From Phaeosaccion multiseriatum (taxonomy: Eukaryota; Ochrophyta, other classes), in contig OZ218953.1 in NCBI GenBank assembly GCA_965112735.1, positions 4,898,001 to 4,962,000 on the forward strand: DNA of 64,000 bases, read 5' to 3'. The notes under the pieces are model-generated. The model ran no database searches, had not been told where the DNA came from, and worked only from the letters and a program-made list of their open reading frames with translations. Of the stretch, positions 36,331 to 46,617 are shown piece after piece. Position numbers and translations under genes: made by a program. Numbering within the stretch: position 1 is the stretch's first letter; each line of letters begins with the position of its first letter.

Positions 36331-38285
36331 ATGGCCTCCATAGAGGGTGAGCTACACAGTACAAGCCAAACGATCATGCCAGCAGACACAGCTAGCAGCA
36401 CAACAGCGGGGGAAGAGTATGCTGGAGAAGCAGAATTGGGCGGTGCAAGAGCAGCCGAGGCAGCACGGGGAGAGGGAGGCGTAGCAGGAGTCGCAGGCAT
36501 GCCGCCGCGCTTGCCTTCGCCTCGGAGAAAGGGTTCGTTTTCCTCGTCGTCGGCGGCGTGGGCACAGCGCAATGACGCGGAATGCAAGGAGGTGCGAGAG
36601 CGAAGAGGGACCATGACCGAGGACGAGCGGCAGGAGAAGATGCAGGGCGCCGTCAAAACTCTGCTGGAATGCCTTGGGGAGGACCCTTCACGGCCTGGTT
36701 TGAAGGACACACCGAAGAGAATGGCCAAGGCGCTGACCTTCTTCACCAAGGGCTACGAGGAGACGCTGGGCACAGTGGTGGGCGGGGCCGTTTTCGAGGA
36801 GGACCATCACGAGATGATAATGGTCAAGGTGTGTGTGGCTTTGCTGTACGCAATGTGGTCAAGACTCGAGAGGAGAGAGGCGGGGGTGTAGGAGAGGAGG
36901 CGAGTCCGCGGTACAGGCCTTTCTTTGGCTGGGAGAAGGGTGGGCTGGAGGCCCACATCAAGTGAGAGCGCTTCATCAAAGCGTGCCACCACCAGTAGCC
37001 GTCAAGAGCTTGTGCTTGTTTGGCCCAACCTCTGCCGCTTCCTGTGCGAGCTTTGGTACTGTTGTATGCCATGCCCTCTTGTTCCTCACCCCTGTCCTCC
37101 TGTCCTGTTTCTTCTTTTTCCTCTTCCTTCTTGTGTTGATGCAGGACATTGATGTTTATAGCTTGTGTGAGCACCACATGGTGCCCTTCCTCGGCAAGTG
37201 CCACGTTGCCTACATCCCTCGCAGTCGAGTGCTTGGACTCAGCAAGGTTGCCCGAATAGCGGACATGTACTCCAGGCGGCTCCAGGTGCGTAGGCTTCTC
37301 TGGAGACCACACGGCCGTCCTACCTCTCCACCCTGGTGACAACTCTCAAGTCCAGAAGAGTGAGGCCCATTCTCGGCCATTCGCCATGCTAGTTAAGGTG
37401 CTGTTCCGACTAGTCTCCTTTTTTCGCGGCGCGGTGGGCAGCGTACCGTCCCTCATAGTTCCCTCCTTTGCCCTCCGCCGCTCTGTCAATGAGGCAAAGT
37501 GTCGAATTAACGCTCTCCCTCTCTCTCTTTTTTTCGTTCTCCCTCCCCCCCCCTCTCTGTGCATATGTGTGCCTATCTATCTCTATTCCCGAGCAAAGGT
37601 GCAGGAGCGCTTGACGAGGCAGATCGCAGAAGCTCTGCGAGAGGCCATCAACCCGCTGGGCGTGGGCGTGGTCATTGAGTGTTCGCACATGTGCATGGTG
37701 ATGAGGGGGGTGCAGAAGTCGGTGAGTCCAGGCCTGTCCTCCGTCTCTGACCTCTCTCTTTCCGTCTCTCCCTCTCCCTCTCTCTTTTTCCTGCTCTCTC
37801 TGTGTGTGTGTTTGTGGCCTCTGGTTGAGGTATTTCGGGGGGAGGTTGGGGGGGGTCTTTTTCACCTGCCTGACCTCGCTTTTGGGAGCATCTGTGACCA
37901 GAATGCTCTGACTGTGGGGGGGCGAGGACATGGGGTCGAACGCGCATCATACACGGTCCAGCCTCCCCACTTTTTCATGCACTCTAGACAGGACAGGAGA
38001 AAACGAGAGACTTCGAGGGAGAGGGGAGAAGAGAGAGTCCGTACGGAGAGAGAGACGCCCACCGTGAACTGAGGCAGACCAAACTGCTCTCACTCTCTCT
38101 CCCTCTCTCTCTCTCTCTCACTCACTCACTTTCATAGCGTACTTACCAGCCGTGCGTGCCTCCACAACACTCTCGACAACACACAGGGATCCTCCACCAT
38201 CACTTCGTCTGTCAACGGGTGCTTTGAGAAAGACCCCCGTACGAGGGCAGAGTTCTTCAGCCTCGTCAGTCTGGGCAGCAAGTAG
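36331..38285 (+). CDS. folE: GTP cyclohydrolase I
   Basis: Four exons: 36331-36828, 37145-37285, 37599-37721, 38187-38285; 286 aa. Converts GTP to 7,8-dihydroneopterin triphosphate, the first step to folate and tetrahydrobiopterin. The catalytic core is clear: zinc and active-site residues in LCEHHMVPF, then GLSKVARI, the Cys in [15 protein letters not shown], and a [19 protein letters not shown] end. The last exon of 33 codons is short but matches the known C-terminus. About 85 residues of Ala/Ser/Gly-rich sequence precede the core; this could be a leader or a regulatory extension, but no clear signal peptide is seen. Confidence 0.93.
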
Positions 38286-38660
38286 AAAGCGCCATCTTTC
38301 TCCTCTGGGCTGGGCCAGACATTGATTAGGGGTCTGATAAACTGAAACTCTGGGCTGGGCTAGGTTGGACTGGTCAGGGACAAGCATTCGCTTTCCTTTC
38401 GACGTCCTCCATCGTCTGAGGGGGATGTACGTATGCTAGTAGGCGTAGACGGAGCGCGTGACCGTCCGATTGGAGCGCTTCATCCGCCACCGCCACCACC
38501 ACCACCCTCATCCTCTGCCCCCCCACCAGGGGGCGGCTATGGGGCCAAGGCTGGGGTCCAGACAGGCGGTGCACATAAAAAACAGATTACAAAAAAAATG
38601 GGTGTTTTATCCGAAGCCTTCTTTCTTGCCACCGCACCACACCGGGCCGACAGATAGACA

Positions 38661-38713
<53 letters not shown>

Positions 38714-39024
38714 CGGGTTGCAGTTGCCTCTGGGAGGCAGAGAGATTGCCGCGGTGCCGTTTCAGTGTCGGCATTGCCCAACAACTTGGGACAGGAGGAA
38801 GAAAACCTTTGCCCTCCTTGCAACGACCCGTGCATGCCATCTGCAAACTCCTCGTGCCAACGCCAGATCCAAGAACATAGAAACTCACTCCCAGTCGCTC
38901 GCTCGCCTCATCCCTCACCGCTTCCCCTTGCAAGCGCACATCTCTTCCCCCAAAAGTGAAGGCGGCCTTCCCTCGCACGGCTCCAAGAACGCCTTCCGAA
39001 GAACAGAAGAGAACCAAAGACTCA
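38286..39024. other. Convergent intergenic region with GACA repeat
   Basis: Spacer between GTP cyclohydrolase I (+) and malate dehydrogenase (-). A (GACA)n run of about 13 units lies at 38659-38713; a CCACC-rich stretch is at about 38480-38528. No gene is supported. Confidence 0.5.
38659..38713. repeat. (GACA)n microsatellite
   Basis: About thirteen GACA units between two convergent genes. Confidence 0.95.
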
Positions 39025-42000
39025 TCATACCGCCTCAAATCCCTTCTCCGCCTGCGCGGTGAGTGTCACGATGTTGTCATCGATGATCTTCTGCTCGTAA
39101 GGGGACACGTCTCCGTAGTGATGCACCTCTTCCACTCCTCCCTTGCCTAGCGTGACTGGGGTGGCGAAGAAGGGAGCCGAGGTAAGATCGGTCTGGACGA
39201 AGGCACACTCCTTCACACCCTTCACTCCGTTGAGGCCATCAATGACTTTCTCTGTAAAGTGGGCGCCTGCCACCGCCATGGAAAGCGTTGCCGACCCCGC
39301 ACCATCCTACGTAATAGCAAAAGGAGATCAAAATATGGAAGGAGGAGGGTAGGCGGTGAGGCGGCTGCAGCGGCGGTAGAGGAAGAGAGGAACAGGGAGT
39401 GAGTGCTACAGACGCACAACAAGGGGGGCTGAGCAAAAGCAAAGCCCCTGCATATATGTACGTGCCTTCGCTTTGACGACCTCGTCTCCTCCGAATTGAA
39501 TCCTATGCGTGAGAGCATCACGGTCCGCATCGCTGAACTTGGCACCCTTGACCTGAGCAGAGCAGCACACAACAGCAGAGAGATCGGTTCGGTAGAGATG
39601 AAAGCGCTCCAACGGCAACGAATGCTCTTGCCTCCGCACCCTCCCTGCCCCTGAATCCCCGAATCACAATGCTTCCTCATCGGATTTATCGCCGCGACGC
39701 CCCGACGCACACACCACGCCGCATCTCTGCGCACTCATGGCGGGGCCCTTTGGCTGCCAGCTGCGAAACCACGCGTCGTACCTGTGAAAGCAGGGGGATG
39801 ATGGTTGTACCCGCGTGCCCTCCGATGACCGTGACCTGTGCGCGCGCACACACGCACAGAGGGAAGGAGGGGGAGGGAGTGGGATACGACAGGACTTGAG
39901 AAGTATGCCCTTTTGATTTCGGTACTGCCCTGTGAACTATGCCCTTCTGATTCAAGGACGGCCCTGCGAATTATGCCCTTCTGATTTCAGTACTACCATG
40001 GCCTGTTAGTGCAGAGGTGCTGCGACCCCTTCGCGACGATGTAAACAACAGGGCACACCACCCCTCAATTGATTGCACACGGTCTCCCACAACAGCAGGA
40101 TGGCGACAGTGTTGGAGTGAGTCGCCGCTGGCTCCCAGTGGTTGGGTGGCTAGGCCATCCCTCTCATCACCCTACATCCACCCACCTGTACGTCGGCGAC
40201 CTTCGTCCCCTGATTCTCCGCCACAAAGCGCCTCGCCCTGCACACGTCCAGCGTAGTCACTCCCATGAGCTTCTTCTTGTCGTACACCCCTGCCTTCTCA
40301 AGCACCTATTCATATTCAATAAACCACATGTCATCGTAGGTTGTACCGGAAAGAAGTGTTCGGTCAGTCCAGAAGCATGCATGCGAAGCAGACACGGAAT
40401 TGACATGCGGGGCAGAGTGGCCGTAGGTCAGGGCGGGAGTTCAGCGTTCTTGAGAGAAGACTTGGCCACCGGCAACGAGGGAGAAAGTCTTCCACTATAG
40501 GACAAAGCAAATGAAAGGCTTAGTTCACACAGTGCAGTTACAAGAGGATACGCACAAACTCAGACCATAATCATCTTCATCGCACCTTGGACCAGATAGG
40601 CACCGTGCTATTGACGGGGTTGGAGATGATGAGGAAGGCAGCCTTGGGGCAGTACTGGGCGCATGCCTCGGCGATGCCCTTGTTGATGTTAGCGTTGGTG
40701 TTGAACAGGTCGTCTCGGGTCATGCCTAGCAAATGGAAGGGGGCAAGGAGAGGAGAGGAGAGGAGAGCAGGAAGAGAAGAGGCGGGGGGGTGGTGGTTCA
40801 AGTCGCACAACAATGATTAATTAACTTCATCCATTCCGATGTCAACAGACATTAGGAGATCATGCCTAACCAGTCAGTCAGTCACGTACGTACCTGGCTT
40901 ACGGGGTACACCCGCGGGCACAACCACCACATCACAGCCGGTAAGCGCCTCCGACATTTGGTCGGGGCCGTGGCCCGTCACGATGCCTTTGCAGCAGGAC
41001 CGAGATACGAGAGAATCGCGAGGGGAGGGAGGGGGGGAGGGAGGAAGGGAGGGAGGGAGGGAGGCAGGGTAGTCCATTAGTTGCCAGCAGAGGTGTGCGA
41101 GCCAGAGGTGTGCGAGCCAGAGTTGTGCGAGCAACCACTGTCCCACTCATCCAGCACTCTTGTGCGTTTGCTGGCCCTTCCTTCCTCCTCAACACCTCTC
41201 TTCCTCCCTTGCACACACACACACACTCACACATACGATCGACCACCCGCTCTCCACCCGCTCTCCTCCTGCCCCCCATAAGTAGTTCGCGCAGCACGTC
41301 ACCCGCCACCGTTGCCTTGAGCACTCACCGTCGGCAGGGCAGTGCGAGATGTCAGCGGCCACACCAGGAGAGTTGACCATATCATAGAGAGCGAGGTGAT
41401 CCACTTTGCCGGTTGCCTTGAGCAGCATCGACATGGGCTGTCCGATACCGCCGGCCGCACCCACCACACAGACCTGACCGAAAGAGAAAGTCCAGCGAAT
41501 TGAGGCAAGAAAAGCGGAGCAGTATAGAAGTAGGAGAAGGCAGGAATGGTAGGCTAGTTCAGGACTGGCGTTGGGCACTCATGGCAGCATCCCTGTCTCG
41601 TTGCTTGACACCTTCGGAATGCACCGAACTCTTCTTTTCTGTCTTTGGATCCACAAACCACACTATTGCAGAAAGCGGAGCACGTCTACCGATGGGTGTC
41701 TTGAGCAGGCCCACAGGTTAGCAGAGGCGCCCCCCCGGCAAGCTGCTATTACGTTAAGATTCTCCCCCCTCCCACACCCAAAGGCGATGTTCGCTACATT
41801 ATTTTTGTCCACCCCCTCGCCTACGCTCACGGCCATCTCCAGCGCCGCCACCCCTCTCGTCTACAACAGTTCTTCTGCCTGAGTGTGTTTCCTCAGTTGT
41901 GCTGTTCTACTTCCCTCCCTCTCTTCCTTTCTTTCCCCCTCTCCTCTTCTCTTCCCTCCCTCCCCTCCACTCACCTTCATGGCTGTGGGGGCCGTACTCG

Positions 42001-42067
42001 TAAATGCTCTGCTCTGGCGGAGCATCATCATGGGTGCCCTGCGGGCGAGAGGAGTTACGAAGGCCAT
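39025..42067 (-). CDS. Malate dehydrogenase, probably mitochondrial
   Basis: Eight exons on the complement: 42067-41975, 41473-41329, 40986-40894, 40725-40586, 40305-40186, 39835-39782, 39552-39466, 39306-39025; 337 aa, the usual length. Oxidises malate to oxaloacetate with NAD in the TCA cycle. The NAD-binding GAAGGIGQP, the [16 protein letters not shown] substrate loop, the SNPVNSTVP motif, the catalytic His in [12 protein letters not shown], and GSATLSMA follow the bacterial/mitochondrial MDH type. The start [24 protein letters not shown] is Arg-rich without acids, a typical mitochondrial presequence. The last intron (39307-39465) has a GC donor: only AAG|GC...AG|GAT keeps the frame and the conserved length before GAGSATLSM. 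Confidence 0.93.
39901..40003. repeat. 34-bp minisatellite, about 3 copies
   Basis: Three diverged head-to-tail copies of a 34-bp unit (AAnTATGCCCTTCTGATTTC core) starting at 39901, 39935 and 39969, within malate dehydrogenase intron 5. Confidence 0.85.
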
Positions 42068-43030
42068 TGTGTTTGCAAAGAGCTTCTGTGGAAGAGAGAA
42101 AGTGGGGGGGAGAGGGAGGTGGGGGGCGGTTTCCGAGACGGTGTTTCCGAGGGGTACCACGGAAGGCAGTAGACGGCCCTCTTGAACGCGAGTAGCGACT
42201 TCCTTTTTTCTTATTCATACCCCCCCATTTGGGGAGTGGGGTGGTCTGAGGTGGCTGAAAGAAGGCCAGCGAGGGAGCGGACTTCCTATCACTTTTTTCT
42301 GGGCCTCATCCCATCATCTTCATCATCTGTCGCGAAGCCAGCCTAGAGGCTAATGAAGCCCCAATCAACTGGGCTGAAACCCGTTCAACACTAAAGTAAC
42401 CCCGGATAGCCGATGCCAGCGGTACCATGCTCAAGCAAAAGCGCGTCAGGGGCTGGCGGAACAAGCCCACCACTGGCACCGTGGGCGCAGCGCGGCAAGC
42501 GCGGCCGGCCGGCCGGTACCAGCCGGCTGACGCTGGCGATAGTAGCAGATAGCATGCCGGCTGGCGCCGGCGATAGCAAATAGTAGATAGCACGTCAGGG
42601 ATTCCCTCTCACTTGCTTGCTCTGGATTTGCTGCTCATGTAGGATGCGAGGGCCGGGAAAAAGAGAGAGAGAACACTCAGTTATCGACTCTTAATCGCTG
42701 CTACTACTTGTCCGTTCAACGCTCAGGTCTGACGAGATCTGCCCAATAGGCATGCCAGGAGTGCATCGACCCGAAGTGGGCGCCCGGGTGGTGTACCGGG
42801 CTCCGAAGCCCGAAACCGGCCTCTTCGTTCCATTCTGCACAGGACATGCCTGTGCTTATACCTACCTCCTGCCTGCCTCCCTCCCGCAGTCCCTACTACA
42901 TGTATGTAGCTTGATGCGGTATCGTAGTTGTGAAGAAATGTGAAGAAAAATACTGGGCTCTTGAAGCTCGAAAAGGGCTTTCGCCCTACTAGTACTAGTT
43001 GATGACTAAATCCAAGTCAAGGGACAGCCT
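42068..43030. other. Intergenic region with hairpin repeat and possible relic
   Basis: Between the malate dehydrogenase start and the RING gene end, both on the minus strand. Hairpin repeat units lie at 42521-42600. Just beside them, on the minus strand (42306-42480), is an open stretch reading LFRQPLTRFCLSMVPLASAI-like sequence that looks protein-like but matches nothing I know. The part 42690-42960 is unexplained, with a GGGCTTTCGCCC-type small stem near 42977. Confidence 0.5.
42521..42600. repeat. Interspersed hairpin repeat, locus C (2 units)
   Basis: Two units, the first GCCGGCTGACGCTGGCGATAG, the second with the intact GCCGGCTGGCGCCGGCGATAG hairpin, ending in ATAGCACGTCAGGG. That ending is identical to locus A. 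Confidence 0.85.
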
Positions 43031-44710
43031 TCACGTGTCAAAACTCCCGCCTCGAGCCAACGGCTGTGCAGCAGAAGAGCCATGGGTAGGACCAGATACA
43101 CGTGAGGAGTGGTAAGAGAAGGCGTCCAGAGATTTCGCCACCTGCATGGAGAAGATACCGCTTCTCCCTTCTCCTGTATCGGCCTCGTCTTCCCCGCTTT
43201 CTTGCTGTGGATGCTCTTCCTTCCACGGCCCTTGTCCGGCCCTTCTTCCACTGGGCGCATCTCCTTGCATCGACGTCCCCTCCCTCGCCTTCTCTCTGCA
43301 ATCAGTACCATCGGCCACACTCAGCTCTTCCCTCTCCTTCTTTCCCCTCGTGGCGGCGGTGTTTGCCCGTCTTTTCATCCCCTCCCTCCCCAGGGTATGC
43401 TGGGAGCTGCAAAACCGAAAGGAGCTAAAGAATTGACTTTCACCACCACTTGCACCCTCTCGGGGGTCCTTGTGACGATGATCATGCCTGATTGGTTCAG
43501 TTTCGCTCTCTTCGCTCTCTTCGCTCTCTTCAGAGCCATGTTCCGTTCTTCGTCTTCCTCTTTCTCGCTCGCCATCTTCACCCAAAGCTGGCCATTCTCT
43601 TCTCTCCGCGGCCAAATCCCAGGGGGCAACACTCTCGCGTGCCCCCTCCGCCTCGCCTCCACCCCCGTCCGCCCCACTGCCATCATCACTGCCATCATCA
43701 CTGCCGCCGTCATCGCCGTCACTACTTCCCGTATCTTCGACGACAAAGCCGTCTCGCTCATATCCGAACAGCGTCTCCTGCTGCATCCTCCTCCTCCTCG
43801 ACTGGCGTGTGCCCTCGTCTTGCTCGTCTTCGACATATTCCTCCTCTTCCTCCTCCTCTTCACCGTCGTCCTCCCCCCTGCTGTCCTCGTCATCTTCTGT
43901 CTCGTGATCAGCGGCACTATTCTCGTCGTCTTCATCATCTCTGTCCTCCCTGTCCTCTTCCACTTGCTGTAGCCTGCGCGCGAGCCGCTCATCCTCAGAG
44001 TCAGGCTCATACGTCTGAAGCAAACAATGAGCAGGGACCAGAGACAAACAAATCTCACATTGATGAGCGACGAAATGCACTTCTCAATATGACTAGGCAT
44101 GAACTGGCCGGCGAAGCCCCCCCCCCCTGCAATCAGAGTGGTACTTACTCTCTCTACTCGTCTGCCATCCCACCTTCCATTTCTCTCTCCACCACAGTGT
44201 GAGGGGCATACGGTAGCGAAAAGAAAGGTGTCTCACCTGCTGCTTGTTCTCGACTGGCACAAGGTCCTCCCCTGAACTTTTCGCGCTCAGCTCCCGCCTC
44301 AAGTAAAAGAACTTCGCCTTACAAAGTGGACAGCGGTTAGTTTGTGCGGCCCACGCCTTGATACAGGCGAAGCAGAACGTGTGGGGACAGGCTAGGAGGC
44401 TGCCCACGCGACTGCCCCTCCTCCTCTTTCTCGTAGTTGCGCTCTGCAGCAGAAGCGAAGCCCTCGTGTTGGAGTCGGGAACACAAAGGCATATAGAGCA
44501 AGGTGTTTGGTCTCTTTGGAGTATCGGGGGATCGGGAGCCCCGGGAGCCCCGGGAGCCTCAGCCCTAGCCGTCCTTCTCCTTTTCCTCCCTTTGAGCAAC
44601 TGCCTGATTCTTCGCAGTTTTTCTTTTTTTCCTCCTCCCCCTGTGCGCGTGGTACTGCTGCTCCTGAAACCTTCTCCTCCGCCGGCAGCAAAGAAGGAGG
44701 ACGAAGACAT
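43031..44710 (-). CDS. RING-finger protein (probable E3 ubiquitin ligase)
   Basis: Two exons on the complement, 44710-44237 and 44014-43031, 485 aa. A RING-HC finger spans about residues 55-115: CSIC, then a longer loop rich in basic residues, then CPHTFCFAC, then CPLC, followed by KAKFFYLR. This C3HC4 pattern recruits E2 ubiquitin enzymes. The second exon encodes a long Asp/Glu-rich, then Ser/Arg/Gly-rich tail that looks disordered, with poly-Glu and poly-Asp/Gly runs. No membrane helix. The start at 44710 is chosen because upstream sequence in this frame is hydrophobic and unlike coding DNA, and it leaves 130 bp to the divergent reductase gene. Confidence 0.85.
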
Positions 44711-44840
44711 TGCATGAGTCAGGCCGTGTGGGCCTTTCTCGTCTTCTTCCCTCCAATTCCCTGTCCACAAAGCACCAAACCTAAAAGTAACAAATAATGC
44801 GATGAAGCTGAAGAAGAAAGGAAAAAAGGCAGGAGTGAAA
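44711..44840. promoter_or_regulatory. Putative shared divergent promoter
   Basis: 130 bp between the RING gene start (-) and the ATG at 44841 (+); only 91 bp if the in-frame ATG at 44802 is used. No TATA box is clear; A-rich near 44785-44800. Confidence 0.4.
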
Positions 44841-46617
44841 ATGGAGAGCAGCAGAGAGAGAGAATGGTTCAATTTCTTCGTTTTCGTCTTCCTCGCGAAG
44901 AGTGTCCCCATGCTGCTTGTGCTGCTCAAGGTTCCTGCCCCGTATGGACGGTGAGAAGATTGCCTCCCCGCTCCTCTCTCCCCCTCTCCCCCCCCCTTCA
45001 CGGCTTAGAGGCTTTCTGCCTCTTCTTTAAAGTTTAGAGGGTGAATTGATGCCCACCTGACTTGTATGTGCCTCCACTCCGCCGTGCCTGCATGTGTCTC
45101 CAGGCATTTCTCCCCCCTTTGTCTGGGTCCTGCAATTCCTGCACGAGTCGGTTGGATTCTCATGGAGGCGCCTAACTTGGTGGTTGCAGCGGCGTGTGTA
45201 TGGACAGGCGATCCGAAATGCTTGGGCTCCCCTCTAAATCTCTTGCTTCTCAGCTTATTCGTGGGGCACTACGTCAACAGGTGAGGGAGGGGTAGAAGAT
45301 ATTTTTTAGGGGGGGGGGGGGGGGCTGAGAACGGAAAAGAAGGGTCGAGGTGAGGTAGATTGCAGGGGGGACGGTGCTGGCAGGCTACCACGCAATAGAG
45401 ACGCGAGAACGGAAGGACGCTGCCAACTTTCTCCAACCGGAGAGATGGTTCACCCTTCCCTACTCACACTCTCTTCACTCTTGTGTCCTCCCCAAACAAT
45501 TCCACACATGAACAACTTGCTGGGCAGGACTCTGATATACCCCTTGCGCATTCGAGGAGGAAAGCCCTTTTCACTGTCTGCGCTCGTGGCTGGAGTACTG
45601 TATACGACGCTGAACGGGTGGATTCAGTCGAGGCCTCTCACCAACTGGGTAGTGTACACGACTAGCACCGATGGTCAGAGGGTCTTCCTGGGGGCTTTTT
45701 TTTTTTTCGGTAAGCCCTACTATTAAAAGAAAGAGGGGGATACTTCAAGCGATGCTTTAAGCAGGGGAGGTGGAAAGAATTGTGATGAAACTTTGTGAGG
45801 GGGGGGGGCTTTGATGAGCGCGGGAAGGACGGTGTGAAAAACCAACTCTTGGCCGTCCTGCTGTCTCGTTCTGCCACACGCATTAGCAGGAGCACTCCTC
45901 AACGCACACTCCGATAACATTCTGCGGAGCTTGAGGAAGACCACCAGTGACCAAGGATACCAGATCCCTCGAGGTGGGTGGTGAACTGTGCACTGCAACC
46001 CTTGTCAAGGATTTGGTGTGGTGAATCTCATCTGGGACGCGAAGAGTCACAGATTAAAAGGCTGCGCAGTTTCAAGCTCTGCAGTCAAAGCGCTGGGACT
46101 GGCTGTCTCTTATCTTTGGACCATCCCCCTGTCCGTTTTCATGTCCTCCCTGCTGGCGCCTTCCTGCCTGCCAACACCCCCTCCCCCCCCTCCCGCTCTG
46201 GTGGTGCTGTTGCGCCACTTTCAGGCGGACCGTTCGAGTACTGCACCGCCGCCAACTACTTTGGAGAGCTCGTGGAGTGGCTAGGGTAAGCGTAGAAGCT
46301 TCCACCTTGACCCACGTGCACATTGAAGGAAGGAGGCGCTACCACTGTACTGGCTTGCTTGAGTAGTTCCCTTGGATTCTTGTTGTGAGCTTCGTTGCGC
46401 TTGACTCAATGCCGCTAGTCCTCTCCTCCTTTTCATGCTTGCCTTGTTCGGTCACAGCTTTGCCGTCGCCTGCTGGTCGTGGGGATCGCTGGCCTTCGCC
46501 CTGAGCACTTTCTGCAACCTGTACCCAAGAGCGAGGCACAACCACCAGTTCATGCGAGAGAAATTCAAAGACGAGTATCCCACCTCCCGCTCGGCATTCG
46601 TCCCCTTCCTCCTGTGA
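44841..46617 (+). CDS. 3-oxo-5-alpha-steroid 4-dehydrogenase family protein
   Basis: Six exons: 44841-44950, 45104-45280, 45528-45709, 45890-45973, 46225-46285, 46458-46617; 257 aa, close to animal SRD5A1 and plant DET2 (about 260). An in-frame ATG at 44802 would add 13 residues. The family reduces the 4,5 double bond of 3-oxo steroids with NADPH in the ER membrane. Seen: GHYVNR/TLIYPLRIRGGKP, the HSDNILRSLRK motif, GYQIPRGGPFEY, TAANYFGELVEW and the terminal FKDEYPTSRSAFVPFLL, all signatures of the C-terminal steroid dehydrogenase domain. Several hydrophobic helices. A role in sterol metabolism is likely; the substrate is not known in algae. Confidence 0.92.

Noticed and set aside
39901-40003. 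Possible CRISPR-like array
   Set aside because: Contiguous diverged tandem units without spacers, within an intron of a nuclear gene.
42690-42990. Possible U4 or U5 snRNA
   Set aside because: Short resemblance (GGTATCGTAG; CTTTCGCCC) without the conserved stem-loops or Sm site.
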